A DNA stretch of 64,000 nucleotides from an uncultured Paracoccaceae bacterium (GTDB lineage Bacteria > Pseudomonadota > Alphaproteobacteria > Rhodobacterales > Rhodobacteraceae). The stretch is taken from positions 62,001 through 126,000 of the forward strand of contig CAKSTR010000010.1 of assembly GCA_934500835.1 (NCBI GenBank). The letters are read 5' to 3'. This document shows positions 7,417 to 15,771 of this stretch, piece after piece. The translations under genes and the position numbers were made by a program. Under the pieces are notes generated by a model. That model was given only the letters and a program-made list of their open reading frames with translations. It was not told the DNA's origin and made no database searches. Numbering within the stretch: position 1 is the first letter of the stretch; every line of letters starts with the position of its first letter.

Positions 7417-9263
7417 TCGGCAGTCTCCTCGTCTTCCAGACCGATGAACCCGCCGGATTGCCGGGCCCAGAACCGCGCATACAGCCCGTTCTGTGCCAAC
7501 AGTTGGGCATGGGTGCCCTGTTCTGCAATCGCCCCGTCCTCCAGCACGACGATCCGGTCCATCGCGGCAATGGTCGACAGCCGGTGCGCGATGGCGATCA
7601 CCGTCTTGCCCGCCATGACGCCATAGAGCGCCTCCTGGATCGCGGCCTCGGCCTCGGAATCCAGCGCCGACGTCGCCTCGTCCAGGATCAGCACCGGCGC
7701 GTCCTTCAGGATCACCCGCGCCAAAGCCACCCGCTGCCGCTGCCCGCCCGACAGTTTGACCCCGCGTTCGCCGACATGGGCGTCATAGCCCTTGCGACCC
7801 TGCGGATCTTCCAGCGTCAGGATGAAATCATGCGCCTCGGCCCGCTTCGCGGCGGCAACCATCTGCTCTTCGGTCGCCTCGGGCCGACCATAGCGGATGT
7901 TGTCACGGACCGAGCGGTGCATCAGCGAACTGTCCTGCTGCACCATGCCGATCTGCCGCCGCAGACTGTCCTGCGTGACCTGCGAAATATCCTGACCGTC
8001 GATCAGGATATGCCCGGCTTCGGTGTCGTAGAAACGCAGCATCAGCTTGACCAGAGTGGACTTTCCTGCACCCGAACGCCCGACAACGCCGATGCGTTCC
8101 CCCGGTTGCACCAGCAGCGACACATCACGCAGACCACCGAAGCCGCGGCCATAGTGGTGGCTGACGTTCTGCAACTCGATCCGGCCTTCGTGGAATTCCA
8201 GCGGCCTGGCCTGCGGTTTGTCGACCAGTGTGATCGGCTGGGCAATCGTCTCCATCCCCTCGGCCAGCGTGCCAAGGTTCTGCACAAGGTTGGTCGAGGC
8301 CCACATGATCCAGTAGGTCATCGAGTTGATGCGCAGCACCAGCGCCACCGCCGCGGCCACAACCCCGACCGTGGCCGAGCCCTGGAACCAGAACCAGATC
8401 GCCAGACCGCCGACCCCAAGGATCATCAGCCCGTTGATGAAGGTCAGCGCGATGTCCATCTTGGTGACGATGCGCATTTCCGCCTGAAAGGTCTTGCGGG
8501 CCTTTTCGATCGCCTCCTTGGCATAGTCCAGCTCGGTCTCGCGGTGGGCAAAGAGCTTGACGGAATGGATGTTGGTATAGCTGTCCACCACCCGTCCCGT
8601 CACCGCCGACCGCGCCTCGCTTGACGCGGTGGATGCCGGGCCGGCGCGACGGACCGTCCAGCGCATCAGCGCCAGATAGGCCAGCACCCACAACAGCAGC
8701 GGCACCATCAGCCGGGGATCGGCCTCGGCCAGCATCAGAAGGGCCCCGATAAAGGTGGCCGCCGCAAAGGCCGCCATGTCGAAGACCTGGAACACCGCAT
8801 CCCCGGCCGCAGGCGGGGCCTGCATGATCCGGTTGGCGATCCGCCCGGCAAAATCGGATTCGAACCAGCCGACCGGCTGGCGCAGCACATGCCGGTGCGC
8901 CCGCCAGCGCATCATGGTACCGAAGTTGGTCAGGATGGTGTTGTGCAGCAGGCCCACCGATCCGCCGGCCACGATGGGCCGCACGAACAGGATCACGACG
9001 GCCGCCACCGTGATCTCGATCCAGTGCGCCGACAGGAACGCCTGCGGGCTTTGCCCGGTCATCAGATCGACCAGCCGGCCCAGATACCAGATCAGGCCCA
9101 CATCCAGCACGGCGTTCCCGACCGAGAACATCGCCGTGATGATGAAGACCCCGCGGAACGGGCGGATGTATTCCTTCAGGAAGGGCCAAAGCTTGCGCGG
9201 TGGTGCGTCGCTTTGCTCATAGGGTGCGTAAGGGTCGACCAGAGTCTCGAAGAAGCCGAACAT
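7413..9263 (-). CDS. ABC exporter, fused membrane and ATPase domains (first of pair)
   Basis: A 616-residue half-transporter, first gene of the minus-strand operon. The membrane domain lies at about residues 30-335 and the nucleotide-binding domain has Walker A GRSGAGKST, signature LSGGQRQR, Walker B VLILDEATSALD and an intact H-loop. It is clearly paralogous to the following gene, including a shared C-terminal tail pattern (W/RQSGGFIG) before an acidic end. No convincing Shine-Dalgarno precedes its ATG; instead a small perfect hairpin (9269-9283) and a larger switch-like structure lie upstream, so regulation of this start is possible. Confidence 0.92.
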   Translation of the reverse strand: MFGFFETLVDPYAPYEQSDAPPRKLWPFLKEYIRPFRGVFIITAMFSVGNAVLDVGLIWYLGRLVDLMTGQSPQAFLSAHWIEITVAAVVILFVRPIVAGGSVGLLHNTILTNFGTMMRWRAHRHVLRQPVGWFESDFAGRIANRIMQAPPAAGDAVFQVFDMAAFAAATFIGALLMLAEADPRLMVPLLLWVLAYLALMRWTVRRAGPASTASSEARSAVTGRVVDSYTNIHSVKLFAHRETELDYAKEAIEKARKTFQAEMRIVTKMDIALTFINGLMILGVGGLAIWFWFQGSATVGVVAAAVALVLRINSMTYWIMWASTNLVQNLGTLAEGMETIAQPITLVDKPQARPLEFHEGRIELQNVSHHYGRGFGGLRDVSLLVQPGERIGVVGRSGAGKSTLVKLMLRFYDTEAGHILIDGQDISQVTQDSLRRQIGMVQQDSSLMHRSVRDNIRYGRPEATEEQMVAAAKRAEAHDFILTLEDPQGRKGYDAHVGERGVKLSGGQRQRVALARVILKDAPVLILDEATSALDSEAEAAIQEALYGVMAGKTVIAIAHRLSTIAAMDRIVVLEDGAIAEQGTHAQLLAQNGLYARFWARQSGGFIGLEDEETAE

Positions 9264-9268
9264 AGCGG

Positions 9269-9283
9269 AAATCTCGCAGATTT
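9269..9283 (-). repeat. Small hairpin just upstream of the ABC operon start codon
   Basis: AAATCT / AGATTT with a three-base loop, a perfect 6-bp stem six bases from the ATG of the first ABC gene. It occupies the place where a ribosome-binding site would be expected, and no strong Shine-Dalgarno is visible there. Confidence 0.45.
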
Positions 9284-9310
9284 AAGCTGACATGAAAGAG
9301 TTGGCGGCCA

Positions 9311-9369
9311 TGACAGGCGCACCAGGATGGGACGCGAACCTGTCAGATCAGGTTTCGGATAGTCCCATC
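9311..9369 (-). promoter_or_regulatory. Candidate structured leader with alternative hairpins upstream of the ABC operon
   Basis: On the minus strand the leader forms hairpin B: outer 8-bp stem GATGGGAC / GTCCCATC (9362-9369 with 9326-9333) enclosing a 6-bp stem AACCTG / CAGGTT (9349-9354 with 9337-9342). An alternative hairpin A pairs TGACAGG (9339-9345) with CCTGTCA (9311-9317), plus GCG/CGC. A and B use the same bases (9337-9342) and so cannot coexist. The region lies between the end of cca and the start of the ABC operon. It matches no RNA family I recognise. The pairings are seen directly; a regulatory role is inferred. Confidence 0.45.
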
Positions 9370-9427
9370 GTCCATGTCGGTCTCCCTCTGCTGGCTTCGC
9401 CGTTCCTAGCGCAAGTCGAACGTCTTG

Positions 9428-10567
9428 TCACGCCAGAAGCTGATCGCGGGTCAACCGCAGGTCCGACGCGCACCATTTCCGCTCCAGCTCTTTCAGGCGG
9501 CGGCCAAGCGCGGCGCCCTTCAGCCCGGGCAGATCGGCGGCTTTGACCGGAAATTCAGCCGCCGCGCCACGGGCGACTTCGCGCTGCCAACCCGGCAAAG
9601 GCGGGGTGCCGAAGACTGCCGCACGGGCAAGAACGGCATCTGCGGCAAGCTCTGCCCCCAGTCGCCACCCCAGAACGGCCGCGCCGTCCATGCTGCCCAG
9701 CGCCTCGTCCAGATGCGCAAGCGCGCGCTTTTCGATGTTGGACAGCCGCAATCCCTCTTCGCGCCCGGTCCCGCCCAAAACCGCCAGCCGCCGCAGCCAA
9801 TCGGGCAGTGCATCGCCCTCAAGATGCACCAAAGGCGCCAAGGCCTTCGGATCGGCCCCGGGCAGAACCTGCGCCAGAACGCCGGTCTGGGCCATGGCCG
9901 CAACCGCCGGCGCGGGGTCCGGCGCGGCAAGCAGCTTGCGGATCTCGGCCCCCACTCTTTCCCGCGAAATCGTCTCTAAACCGGCACAAAGGGCCGCGCA
10001 GGCCGCCAGGCCATCCGCATCCAGGCCGCCCGCCTGATCGCCATACCAGGCATGGAAACGGAAGAACCGCAGGATCCGCAGATAATCCTCCCGGATCCGC
10101 GTCTCGGCATCGCCAACAAAGCGCAGGCGCCGCGCCATCAGATCCGGCAAGCCGCCCAAGGGATCAATCAGCCGCCCGTCCGCCTGGGCATACAGCGCGT
10201 TCATGGTGAAGTCGCGCCGTGCCGCATCCTCCTCAAGCCGGTCGGAGAAGGCCACGACCGCGCGCCGCCCGTCGGTCTGCACATCGCGGCGGAAGGTGGT
10301 GATCTCATGCGGGATACCATCTGCGACGACAGTGACCGTGCCGTGATCAATTCCGGTCGGGATCACACGGAAACCGGCATTTTTGGCAAGAACAGAGACT
10401 GTTTCAGGCAGCGCATCCGTCGCTATGTCGACATCCGAAACCGGCACGTCCAACACCGCATTGCGCACGCAGCCTCCGACCAGCAAGGCCTGCCAGCCCT
10501 TCGTGTTCAGGCAAGCCAGAACCTGCTGGGTCGCCTGTCGTTCCAGCCATTCGCCACCGATCCGCAT
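9428..10567 (-). CDS. cca: tRNA nucleotidyltransferase / poly(A) polymerase family (CCA-adding enzyme)
   Basis: A 379-residue class II nucleotidyltransferase that adds or repairs the CCA tail of tRNA. The head domain shows GGCVRN at residues 31-36 and the metal-binding pair D45/D47 (SDVDIAT), followed by the RRDFTMNALY and DPLGG motifs that define this family. A helical body fills the C-terminal half. A three-base gap separates it from the upstream Nudix gene, so hslO, the Nudix gene and cca form one transcription unit. A role in poly(A) addition cannot be excluded from sequence. Confidence 0.9.
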   Translation of the reverse strand: MRIGGEWLERQATQQVLACLNTKGWQALLVGGCVRNAVLDVPVSDVDIATDALPETVSVLAKNAGFRVIPTGIDHGTVTVVADGIPHEITTFRRDVQTDGRRAVVAFSDRLEEDAARRDFTMNALYAQADGRLIDPLGGLPDLMARRLRFVGDAETRIREDYLRILRFFRFHAWYGDQAGGLDADGLAACAALCAGLETISRERVGAEIRKLLAAPDPAPAVAAMAQTGVLAQVLPGADPKALAPLVHLEGDALPDWLRRLAVLGGTGREEGLRLSNIEKRALAHLDEALGSMDGAAVLGWRLGAELAADAVLARAAVFGTPPLPGWQREVARGAAAEFPVKAADLPGLKGAALGRRLKELERKWCASDLRLTRDQLLA

Positions 10568-10570
10568 CGC

Positions 10571-11152
10571 CTAACCATCCGCCAAGCCGCGCAGGATACG
10601 CGCCGTGGCGCCCCAGATGTAATAGGGCCCCCAAGGAACAGCATAGTATCGCCGCCACTCACCACGCCAGAGGCGAGCCTGGACCGCATAACGCTGCGGG
10701 TCCAGCACATGGTCAAGCGGCACGTCGAAAACCTCATCCACCTCGCCCGCCTCGGGCACGGGAGAGAACTCTGCCGCGACAGTTGCCAGAATCGGGGTAA
10801 CCGAAAAGCCAGTCACCGTTTCATGGGCCGGCAAACGACCCAGAATCGTCACTAAACCGGCGGAAAGGCCAACTTCCTCACACGCCTCACGCAATGCAGC
10901 CGCTTCTGGCGAAGCGTCACCGGCGTCGATCTTGCCGCCGGGAAAGGCCACTTGCCCGGGATGGTGCTGCAGATGCGAGGACCGCTTGGTCAGGATCATC
11001 CGGGGCCCGTCCGGCCGCAGCCAGACCGGCACCAGCACCGCCGCCGGACGCAATATGCGGCCCGGCGGCAGGATGATACCGGCGTTCAGATCGTAGTCAG
11101 AGGTCCCGCCGCTTTGGCGCAGTCGTTGCAGAAGGCGGTCTTCAACCGCCAT
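10571..11152 (-). CDS. CoA pyrophosphatase-type Nudix hydrolase
   Basis: A 193-residue Nudix protein. The Nudix box begins GGKIDAGDASPEAAALREAC and ends EEVGL, with all catalytic glutamates. It is preceded by LTKRSSHLQHHPGQVAFPGG, the extended signature of the CoA diphosphatase subfamily (NudL-like), which hydrolyses CoA and derivatives to phosphopantetheine and adenosine 3',5'-bisphosphate. Its start lies 11 bases inside hslO and its end lies three bases before cca, indicating a tight operon. Confidence 0.88.
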   Translation of the reverse strand: MAVEDRLLQRLRQSGGTSDYDLNAGIILPPGRILRPAAVLVPVWLRPDGPRMILTKRSSHLQHHPGQVAFPGGKIDAGDASPEAAALREACEEVGLSAGLVTILGRLPAHETVTGFSVTPILATVAAEFSPVPEAGEVDEVFDVPLDHVLDPQRYAVQARLWRGEWRRYYAVPWGPYYIWGATARILRGLADG

Positions 11153-12146
11153 TCTGCGCCCCGTCCTGCTTTTCTGCCTCGAACCCCAGGGTTTTCGGGT
11201 CCAGCTCGTAATGCGCGCCGCAGAACTGACAGTCGGCCGTCACCACCCCTTCCGGAGTCGTCATATGCGCGATGTCCTTCTTGCTGTAGATCGACATCGT
11301 GCTGCGCACCTTTTCGGCCGAGCAGGAGCAGCCGAAACGCACCGGCTGCGGATCGAAGACGCGCGGGCTTTCCTCGTGGAAAAGCCGCACCAGAAGGTCG
11401 GTCGGACCGACTGTCGGGCCGATCATCTCGATCTCTTCCACCGTATCAAGCAACAGATTGACGCGGGTCCAATCCTCGGAGTCGGCACCGGACAGGATGT
11501 CGGCATGGGTCAGCAGCCCACCTTCGCCGCTGCCCGCTTCGGCCGCAACGCCACCCACTTTCGGCATGTGCTGCAACATGATGCCGCCGCCCCGCCAATG
11601 TTCTGCGCGGCCAGGCACGATGCTGCGCCCGAAGGCCAGGGAAAACCGGGTCGGGATCTGTTCGGATTGCGCAAAATACGTCTCTGCACAGGCGGAAAGA
11701 CTGCCGCCGGCGATGGGGGTAAAGCCCTGATAGGGCACCATGCCTTCGCCCTGATCCAGCATCACGGCAAAGTAGCCCTCGCCGATCTGGCTGAACGGAT
11801 CGGCCGCCGGATCAAGCCGTTCGGCATCAAAGCTGGCATAGGCACGGATGCGCGCCGGCTCCCCTTCGGCCGAGGGGCCGTAGTAGTCCGTCGCAATCAG
11901 CCGGGCGGGACCCTTGCCGCGCACTTGCAACGACAATTTCCAGCGTAGCTTGATGGTCTGGCCGATCAACGCGGTCAGCAAGGTCATCTCGGCCACCAGC
12001 GCCTCGATCACCGGCGGATAGGCATGCTGTTTCAGCACGTTTTCCAGCACGCCGTCCAACCGGGCCACGCGGCCGCGGATGCCCGACTTGTCAAGCTGAA
12101 AGGGCAGGACACTGTCGTCCCAGGCGAGTTGGTATCCGGTGGCCAT
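11142..12146 (-). CDS. hslO: Redox-regulated holdase chaperone Hsp33
   Basis: A 334-residue Hsp33. Under oxidative stress the C-terminal zinc centre is oxidised and the protein becomes a holdase for unfolding proteins. The zinc motif is visible: FGCSCSAEKV, then DCQFCGAHYE near the end (CxC and CxxC). The start at 12146 (MATGYQLAW) was chosen over a longer frame because AGGAAA precedes it and family members begin here. It is divergent from a second Nudix gene, leaving 79 bp for both promoters. Confidence 0.95.
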   Translation of the reverse strand: MATGYQLAWDDSVLPFQLDKSGIRGRVARLDGVLENVLKQHAYPPVIEALVAEMTLLTALIGQTIKLRWKLSLQVRGKGPARLIATDYYGPSAEGEPARIRAYASFDAERLDPAADPFSQIGEGYFAVMLDQGEGMVPYQGFTPIAGGSLSACAETYFAQSEQIPTRFSLAFGRSIVPGRAEHWRGGGIMLQHMPKVGGVAAEAGSGEGGLLTHADILSGADSEDWTRVNLLLDTVEEIEMIGPTVGPTDLLVRLFHEESPRVFDPQPVRFGCSCSAEKVRSTMSIYSKKDIAHMTTPEGVVTADCQFCGAHYELDPKTLGFEAEKQDGAQNGG

Positions 12147-12225
12147 TTCGGGGGTTTCCTTGCGGCGCCTTGTCTGGCAATCCGCGCTATATAGGCACAA
12201 CGTCTGCAATGACCAAGGGGGCGGC

Positions 12226-12672
12226 ATGATCCGTCGTTTCGGCGAATCCGTAAGGCCCGGGCGGCACTATCGGCTGCGCCCCGGCGTCTATGCCGTGCTT
12301 CTTCTGGGCAACGATATCCTTGCCACGCACCAGGACGCGCCGAACCCCGAGTTCCAGTTGCCCGGCGGCGGCATCGACAAGGGCGAACACCCGATCGCCG
12401 CCCTGCACCGCGAGGTATTCGAGGAAACCGGCTGGCGCATCGCCATCGACCGGCGGATCGGCGCCTTCCGGCGCTTCACCTATATGCCGGAGTACGACAA
12501 ATGGGCCGAGAAGCTGTGCACGGTCTATCTGGCCCGCCCCGTCCTGCGCCACGGTCCGCCGACCGAAGCCGGACACACCGCGGTCTGGATGTCAGTCGCG
12601 CAGGCGCTGCGGCTGTTGGCGAATGACGGCGACCGGGCCATGCTGGCACGGGCGACAGGTCAGCCGCGGTAG
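12226..12672 (+). CDS. Nudix hydrolase
   Basis: A 148-residue single-domain Nudix protein. The box begins GGGIDKGEHPIAALHREVFE and ends ETGW, with the REVFEETG core intact. The N-terminal strand (YRLRPGVYAVLLLGNDILAT) is typical of small nucleotide-diphosphate hydrolases. The substrate is not predictable. The start follows a GGGGGC stretch. Its 3' end overlaps that of the convergent phosphatase gene by 13 bases. Confidence 0.85.
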   Translation: MIRRFGESVRPGRHYRLRPGVYAVLLLGNDILATHQDAPNPEFQLPGGGIDKGEHPIAALHREVFEETGWRIAIDRRIGAFRRFTYMPEYDKWAEKLCTVYLARPVLRHGPPTEAGHTAVWMSVAQALRLLANDGDRAMLARATGQPR

Positions 12673-13985
12673 TCCAGCAGGACGCCCGATACATCGTCCC
12701 TGAACTGGTCTGTGCCGGCGAACCGGGTCAGATCCCAGATCAAAGCCTCAAGCAGGGCTGTGCTTGGCAGATCGGCCAAACGCCGCACCATCTGGCCCAA
12801 CCCCTCTTCGCCCAGATCCGCGCCGCTGGCGCCCGGACATTCCGTCAGCCCGTCCGACATGAGGAACAGCCTGTCGCCCGGCGCAAGAATCAGGTGGCTG
12901 TCGTGGTATTCTGCATCCGGGATCAGGCCGATGGGCAGCCCGCCCGTGCCGACAACCTCCAGCCTGCCATCGCGGCGCAGCACCATGGGATGTGGATGGC
13001 CAGCCTGCGCCAGAACAACCCGGCCCGTACGCAGATCCAGCTCGGCATAGCACATGGTGAAATACTGCTCGACCTGAATGTCTTCGATCATCAGGCGGTT
13101 GAAGGCCTGCGCAATCTGGGACGGGCGGCGCACCTTGCGCCGGCCATCGGGAAACTGGTGGAAGGCAAGGTTCTGATCGGGCGAGGTGCCGCAAAGAATG
13201 CCGGCCAGCCGCGCCGTCATCATCGCCGAGGCAACGCCGTGGCCCGAGACATCGACCGAATAGACGGCAACCCTGCTCTCATCGATCTGGAACGATCCGA
13301 CCAGATCGCCGCCAACCCGGCCCGAACACTGGGTCATCAGGCTGACCGTAGCCGGCCCAAGATCGCGGAAACGTTCACGCACCAGCGTCTGCTGCAGCTT
13401 CTGCGCCTCAATCAGATCGCGATCCAGCGAATCATACAGCTTCTGCAACTCTTTCATGTTCTGGGCGATCAGACGGTTCTTCTCGACCAATTCGGATCGC
13501 ATGGACAGGATCCGCTGGCCCGCCCGCAGACGCGCGTGCAATTCGTCGCTGCCGACGGGCTTCGGCACGAAATCGTCGGCGCCGGCCAGCAAGCCGTCTG
13601 CAATCTCGGACTTTTCCGACTTGGAGGTCAGAAGTATGAAATACCCGTAGTCATCACGGGGCAGAGATTTGAATTTGTTGCAGAATTCAACGCCTGTCAT
13701 GCCAGACATCACCCAACCGCTGATGACAAATCCGAAAGCGACGGTCGAACAGATGGCCAGAGCCTCATCGCCGGACGAGGCCTCGATCACCTCATATCCC
13801 CATTTGCGCAGGCACATCGCAAGGATATTGCGCTGAGCCCGGCTCTCATCGACCACCAGCACGCGAAAGGCGGCACCGCCATCGTCTTCGTCATCCTGGA
13901 AGTCGTCCTTCGTCGCCGCCGCGTCATGCACCTGTATCACCTGCCCTGGATCGCCGACCCGGAATGCAGCCAAGGTGTTAAGCAC
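12660..13985 (-). CDS. SpoIIE/PP2C-type phosphatase with a degenerate receiver domain
   Basis: A 441-residue two-domain signalling protein. Residues 41-155 are a response-regulator receiver fold: acidic D46/E47 (VLVVDESRAQRN), T120 (LLTSKSE) and K142 (PKP) are present, but the phospho-acceptor position in VISGWVMSGMTG is Gly90 instead of Asp (codon at 13716-13718). After a coiled linker (about 160-205) comes a SpoIIE-type phosphatase with VGGDLVG, VDVSGHGVASAMMTA and RDDVSG metal-binding motifs. Such proteins usually dephosphorylate anti-sigma-factor antagonists. It is divergent from an Hpt gene. Without Asp90, control by phosphorylation of this receiver is unlikely; it may bind a partner instead. 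Confidence 0.9.
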   Translation of the reverse strand: MLNTLAAFRVGDPGQVIQVHDAAATKDDFQDDEDDGGAAFRVLVVDESRAQRNILAMCLRKWGYEVIEASSGDEALAICSTVAFGFVISGWVMSGMTGVEFCNKFKSLPRDDYGYFILLTSKSEKSEIADGLLAGADDFVPKPVGSDELHARLRAGQRILSMRSELVEKNRLIAQNMKELQKLYDSLDRDLIEAQKLQQTLVRERFRDLGPATVSLMTQCSGRVGGDLVGSFQIDESRVAVYSVDVSGHGVASAMMTARLAGILCGTSPDQNLAFHQFPDGRRKVRRPSQIAQAFNRLMIEDIQVEQYFTMCYAELDLRTGRVVLAQAGHPHPMVLRRDGRLEVVGTGGLPIGLIPDAEYHDSHLILAPGDRLFLMSDGLTECPGASGADLGEEGLGQMVRRLADLPSTALLEALIWDLTRFAGTDQFRDDVSGVLLDYRG

Positions 13986-14089
13986 TGGTGAAGCGCAAAA
14001 TTCGCGACGACTGGTCTGGCCGGGGTAACTCTTTGTTAAAGCGGTCCTGAAATCCTTTCACCCGGCTGAGAAACCGCACGGGCGGAGGG

Positions 14090-14425
14090 ATGATGATAGA
14101 CTGGGGCAGGCTTGCTGATCTGCGGGCCGAAATTGGCGATGCCGATCTTTCCGATGTGGTGCGGCTTTTTCTTGAAGAAGCAGATGAGATTGTCAGCCGG
14201 CTGAATCGTGGCATCCCCGACGCGCAGCTTCAGGCAGAGCTGCATTTCCTGAAGGGGGCCGCCCTGAATCTGGGCCTGAAAGACCTCGCACGCCTGTGCC
14301 AGGAGGGAGAGCGACAGGCAGATCAACACAACGCCTCCGGCGTTGATGTGGCGCGCATCGTAACGGTCTATCAGGCCTCCAGGACGGCCTATCTTGGTGC
14401 CCTTGCCGAAAGCCAGACCGGCTAG
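14090..14425 (+). CDS. Histidine phosphotransfer (Hpt) domain protein
   Basis: A 111-residue stand-alone Hpt protein. The phosphorylatable histidine is H52 in LHFLKGAALNLGL, matching the HxLKGxAxxxG consensus. Hpt proteins shuttle phosphoryl groups between hybrid kinases and response regulators. It is divergently paired with the SpoIIE phosphatase gene, with 104 bp between, suggesting a shared pathway, yet that neighbour's receiver lacks its Asp. GGAGGG precedes the double ATG; the start could be 14090 or 14093. Its stop shares the tetramer CTAG with convergent ilvA. Confidence 0.88.
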   Translation: MMIDWGRLADLRAEIGDADLSDVVRLFLEEADEIVSRLNRGIPDAQLQAELHFLKGAALNLGLKDLARLCQEGERQADQHNASGVDVARIVTVYQASRTAYLGALAESQTG

Positions 14426-15669
14426 ATCAGGAACTCGGCCAATGCTTCATCATTGGTGATGTCGCGATAGGCGAAATCTGCGGCATCCATCCGGCCGGTG
14501 AACTGCGCGAAGTTTTCCGCGCGTTTCGTCTCGATTCCGATCAGGACTGACCCGAAGTTACGGGCAGATTTCTTCAGATACTCGAACCGGCTGATGTCAT
14601 CTTCGGACCCCAGCATCGACAGGAATTCGCGCAGGGCACCCGGGCGTTGCGGCATCCGCAGGATGAAATACTTCTTCAGGCCCGCATAGCGCTGCGCCCG
14701 TTCCTTCACTTCCGGCAGCCGTTCGAAATCGAAATTCCCGCCCGAGGTGACGCAGACCACCGTCTTGCCCCGGATCTCGTCGGCCAGTTCGGGCAGCACA
14801 TCCACCGACAGGGCGCCCGCCGGCTCCAGCACGATACCTTCGACGTTCAGCATCTCCAGCATGGTGATGCAGACCCGGTCCTCGGGCGCCAGATGGACCT
14901 GATCCGGTCCCGCCCAGGCAAGGCGGCGGAAGTTCCGCTCGCCGATCCGCGCCACCGCGGCACCATCGACAAAGCTGTTCACCCGCGGCAGCTTGATCGG
15001 GCCGCCTGCTTCCAGCGCGCCTTTCAGGCTGGCACCGCCCAGGGGTTCGACAAAGCGGAACCGGGTGTGCGGGGCAACCTCGCGCAGATAGCTGGTCACG
15101 CCCGACGCCAGACCGCCGCCGCCGACCGGCAAGACCACCATGTCGGGCGCGGCACCCAGCTGTTCCACGATCTCGACCGCGACGCTGGCCTGACCTTCGA
15201 TCACGTCCTCATCATCGAAGGGCGCCAGAAAATGCGCGCCCTCGGCCCGGCAGAACTCTTGCGCCGCGGCCAGGGTCTGGTCGAAATAATCGCCGGTCAA
15301 TTCAATCTCGACCGCGCCGGCGCCGAACATCCTGGTCTTGTCGATCTTCTGCTGTGGCGTCGTGACCGGCATGAAGATGGTGCCGCGCACGCCGAAATGC
15401 CGGCAGGCAAAGGCCACGCCCTGCGCATGGTTTCCGGCGCTGGCGCAGACGAAATGGCCCTGCTCCGGCGCCCGTTCGCGCATCTTGCGCATCGCATTGA
15501 AGGCGCCCCGCAGCTTGTAGCTGCGCACCGGCGTCAGATCCTCGCGCTTCAGCCAGATCTCGGCCCCGTAGCGGGCGGAAAGGTGGTCATTCCGCTGCAA
15601 GGGCGTTTCGGGGAAGAGACCTCGGATCGCCTGGGTGGCGGCGCGGGCGTGTTGGGGAAAATCGCTCAT
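14422..15669 (-). CDS. ilvA: Threonine ammonia-lyase (threonine dehydratase)
   Basis: A 415-residue PLP enzyme converting threonine to 2-oxobutanoate, the first step toward isoleucine. The PLP lysine is K52 in [12 protein letters not shown]. The conserved [10 protein letters not shown] phosphate-binding loop and the serine/glycine-rich [10 protein letters not shown] loop are present. A C-terminal ACT-like regulatory segment (about 330-415) is present, as in alphaproteobacterial forms, and probably mediates isoleucine feedback. The start at 15669 ([10 protein letters not shown]) was chosen; the open frame continues far upstream only because it is antisense to argG. Divergent from argG. Confidence 0.93.
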   Translation of the reverse strand: MSDFPQHARAATQAIRGLFPETPLQRNDHLSARYGAEIWLKREDLTPVRSYKLRGAFNAMRKMRERAPEQGHFVCASAGNHAQGVAFACRHFGVRGTIFMPVTTPQQKIDKTRMFGAGAVEIELTGDYFDQTLAAAQEFCRAEGAHFLAPFDDEDVIEGQASVAVEIVEQLGAAPDMVVLPVGGGGLASGVTSYLREVAPHTRFRFVEPLGGASLKGALEAGGPIKLPRVNSFVDGAAVARIGERNFRRLAWAGPDQVHLAPEDRVCITMLEMLNVEGIVLEPAGALSVDVLPELADEIRGKTVVCVTSGGNFDFERLPEVKERAQRYAGLKKYFILRMPQRPGALREFLSMLGSEDDISRFEYLKKSARNFGSVLIGIETKRAENFAQFTGRMDAADFAYRDITNDEALAEFLI

Positions 15670-15771
15670 GCCGGCGACCCTACAGCGCCGCTGCGCCAAG
15701 GCCAATCGGTCTTGTTTGCGAAGCCAAAACCCAATAGACCCCCGCCAGTTTCGCCCTGCGGAGGCCCGGAA

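Noticed and set aside
5293..8624. Long plus-strand frames over the ABC genes
   Set aside because: They are antisense shadows; the minus-strand frames carry full Walker and signature motifs.
9311..9369. Possible SRP RNA, tmRNA or tRNA gene at this hairpin
   Set aside because: The GGAAG tetraloop-side motif of SRP RNA is absent, there is no tag reading frame of tmRNA, and no cloverleaf with anticodon arm fits.
9292..9546. Plus-strand open frame over the ABC leader and the cca 3' end
   Set aside because: It is antisense to the end of cca, its protein is low-complexity and unrecognisable, and the region has better explanation as a structured leader.
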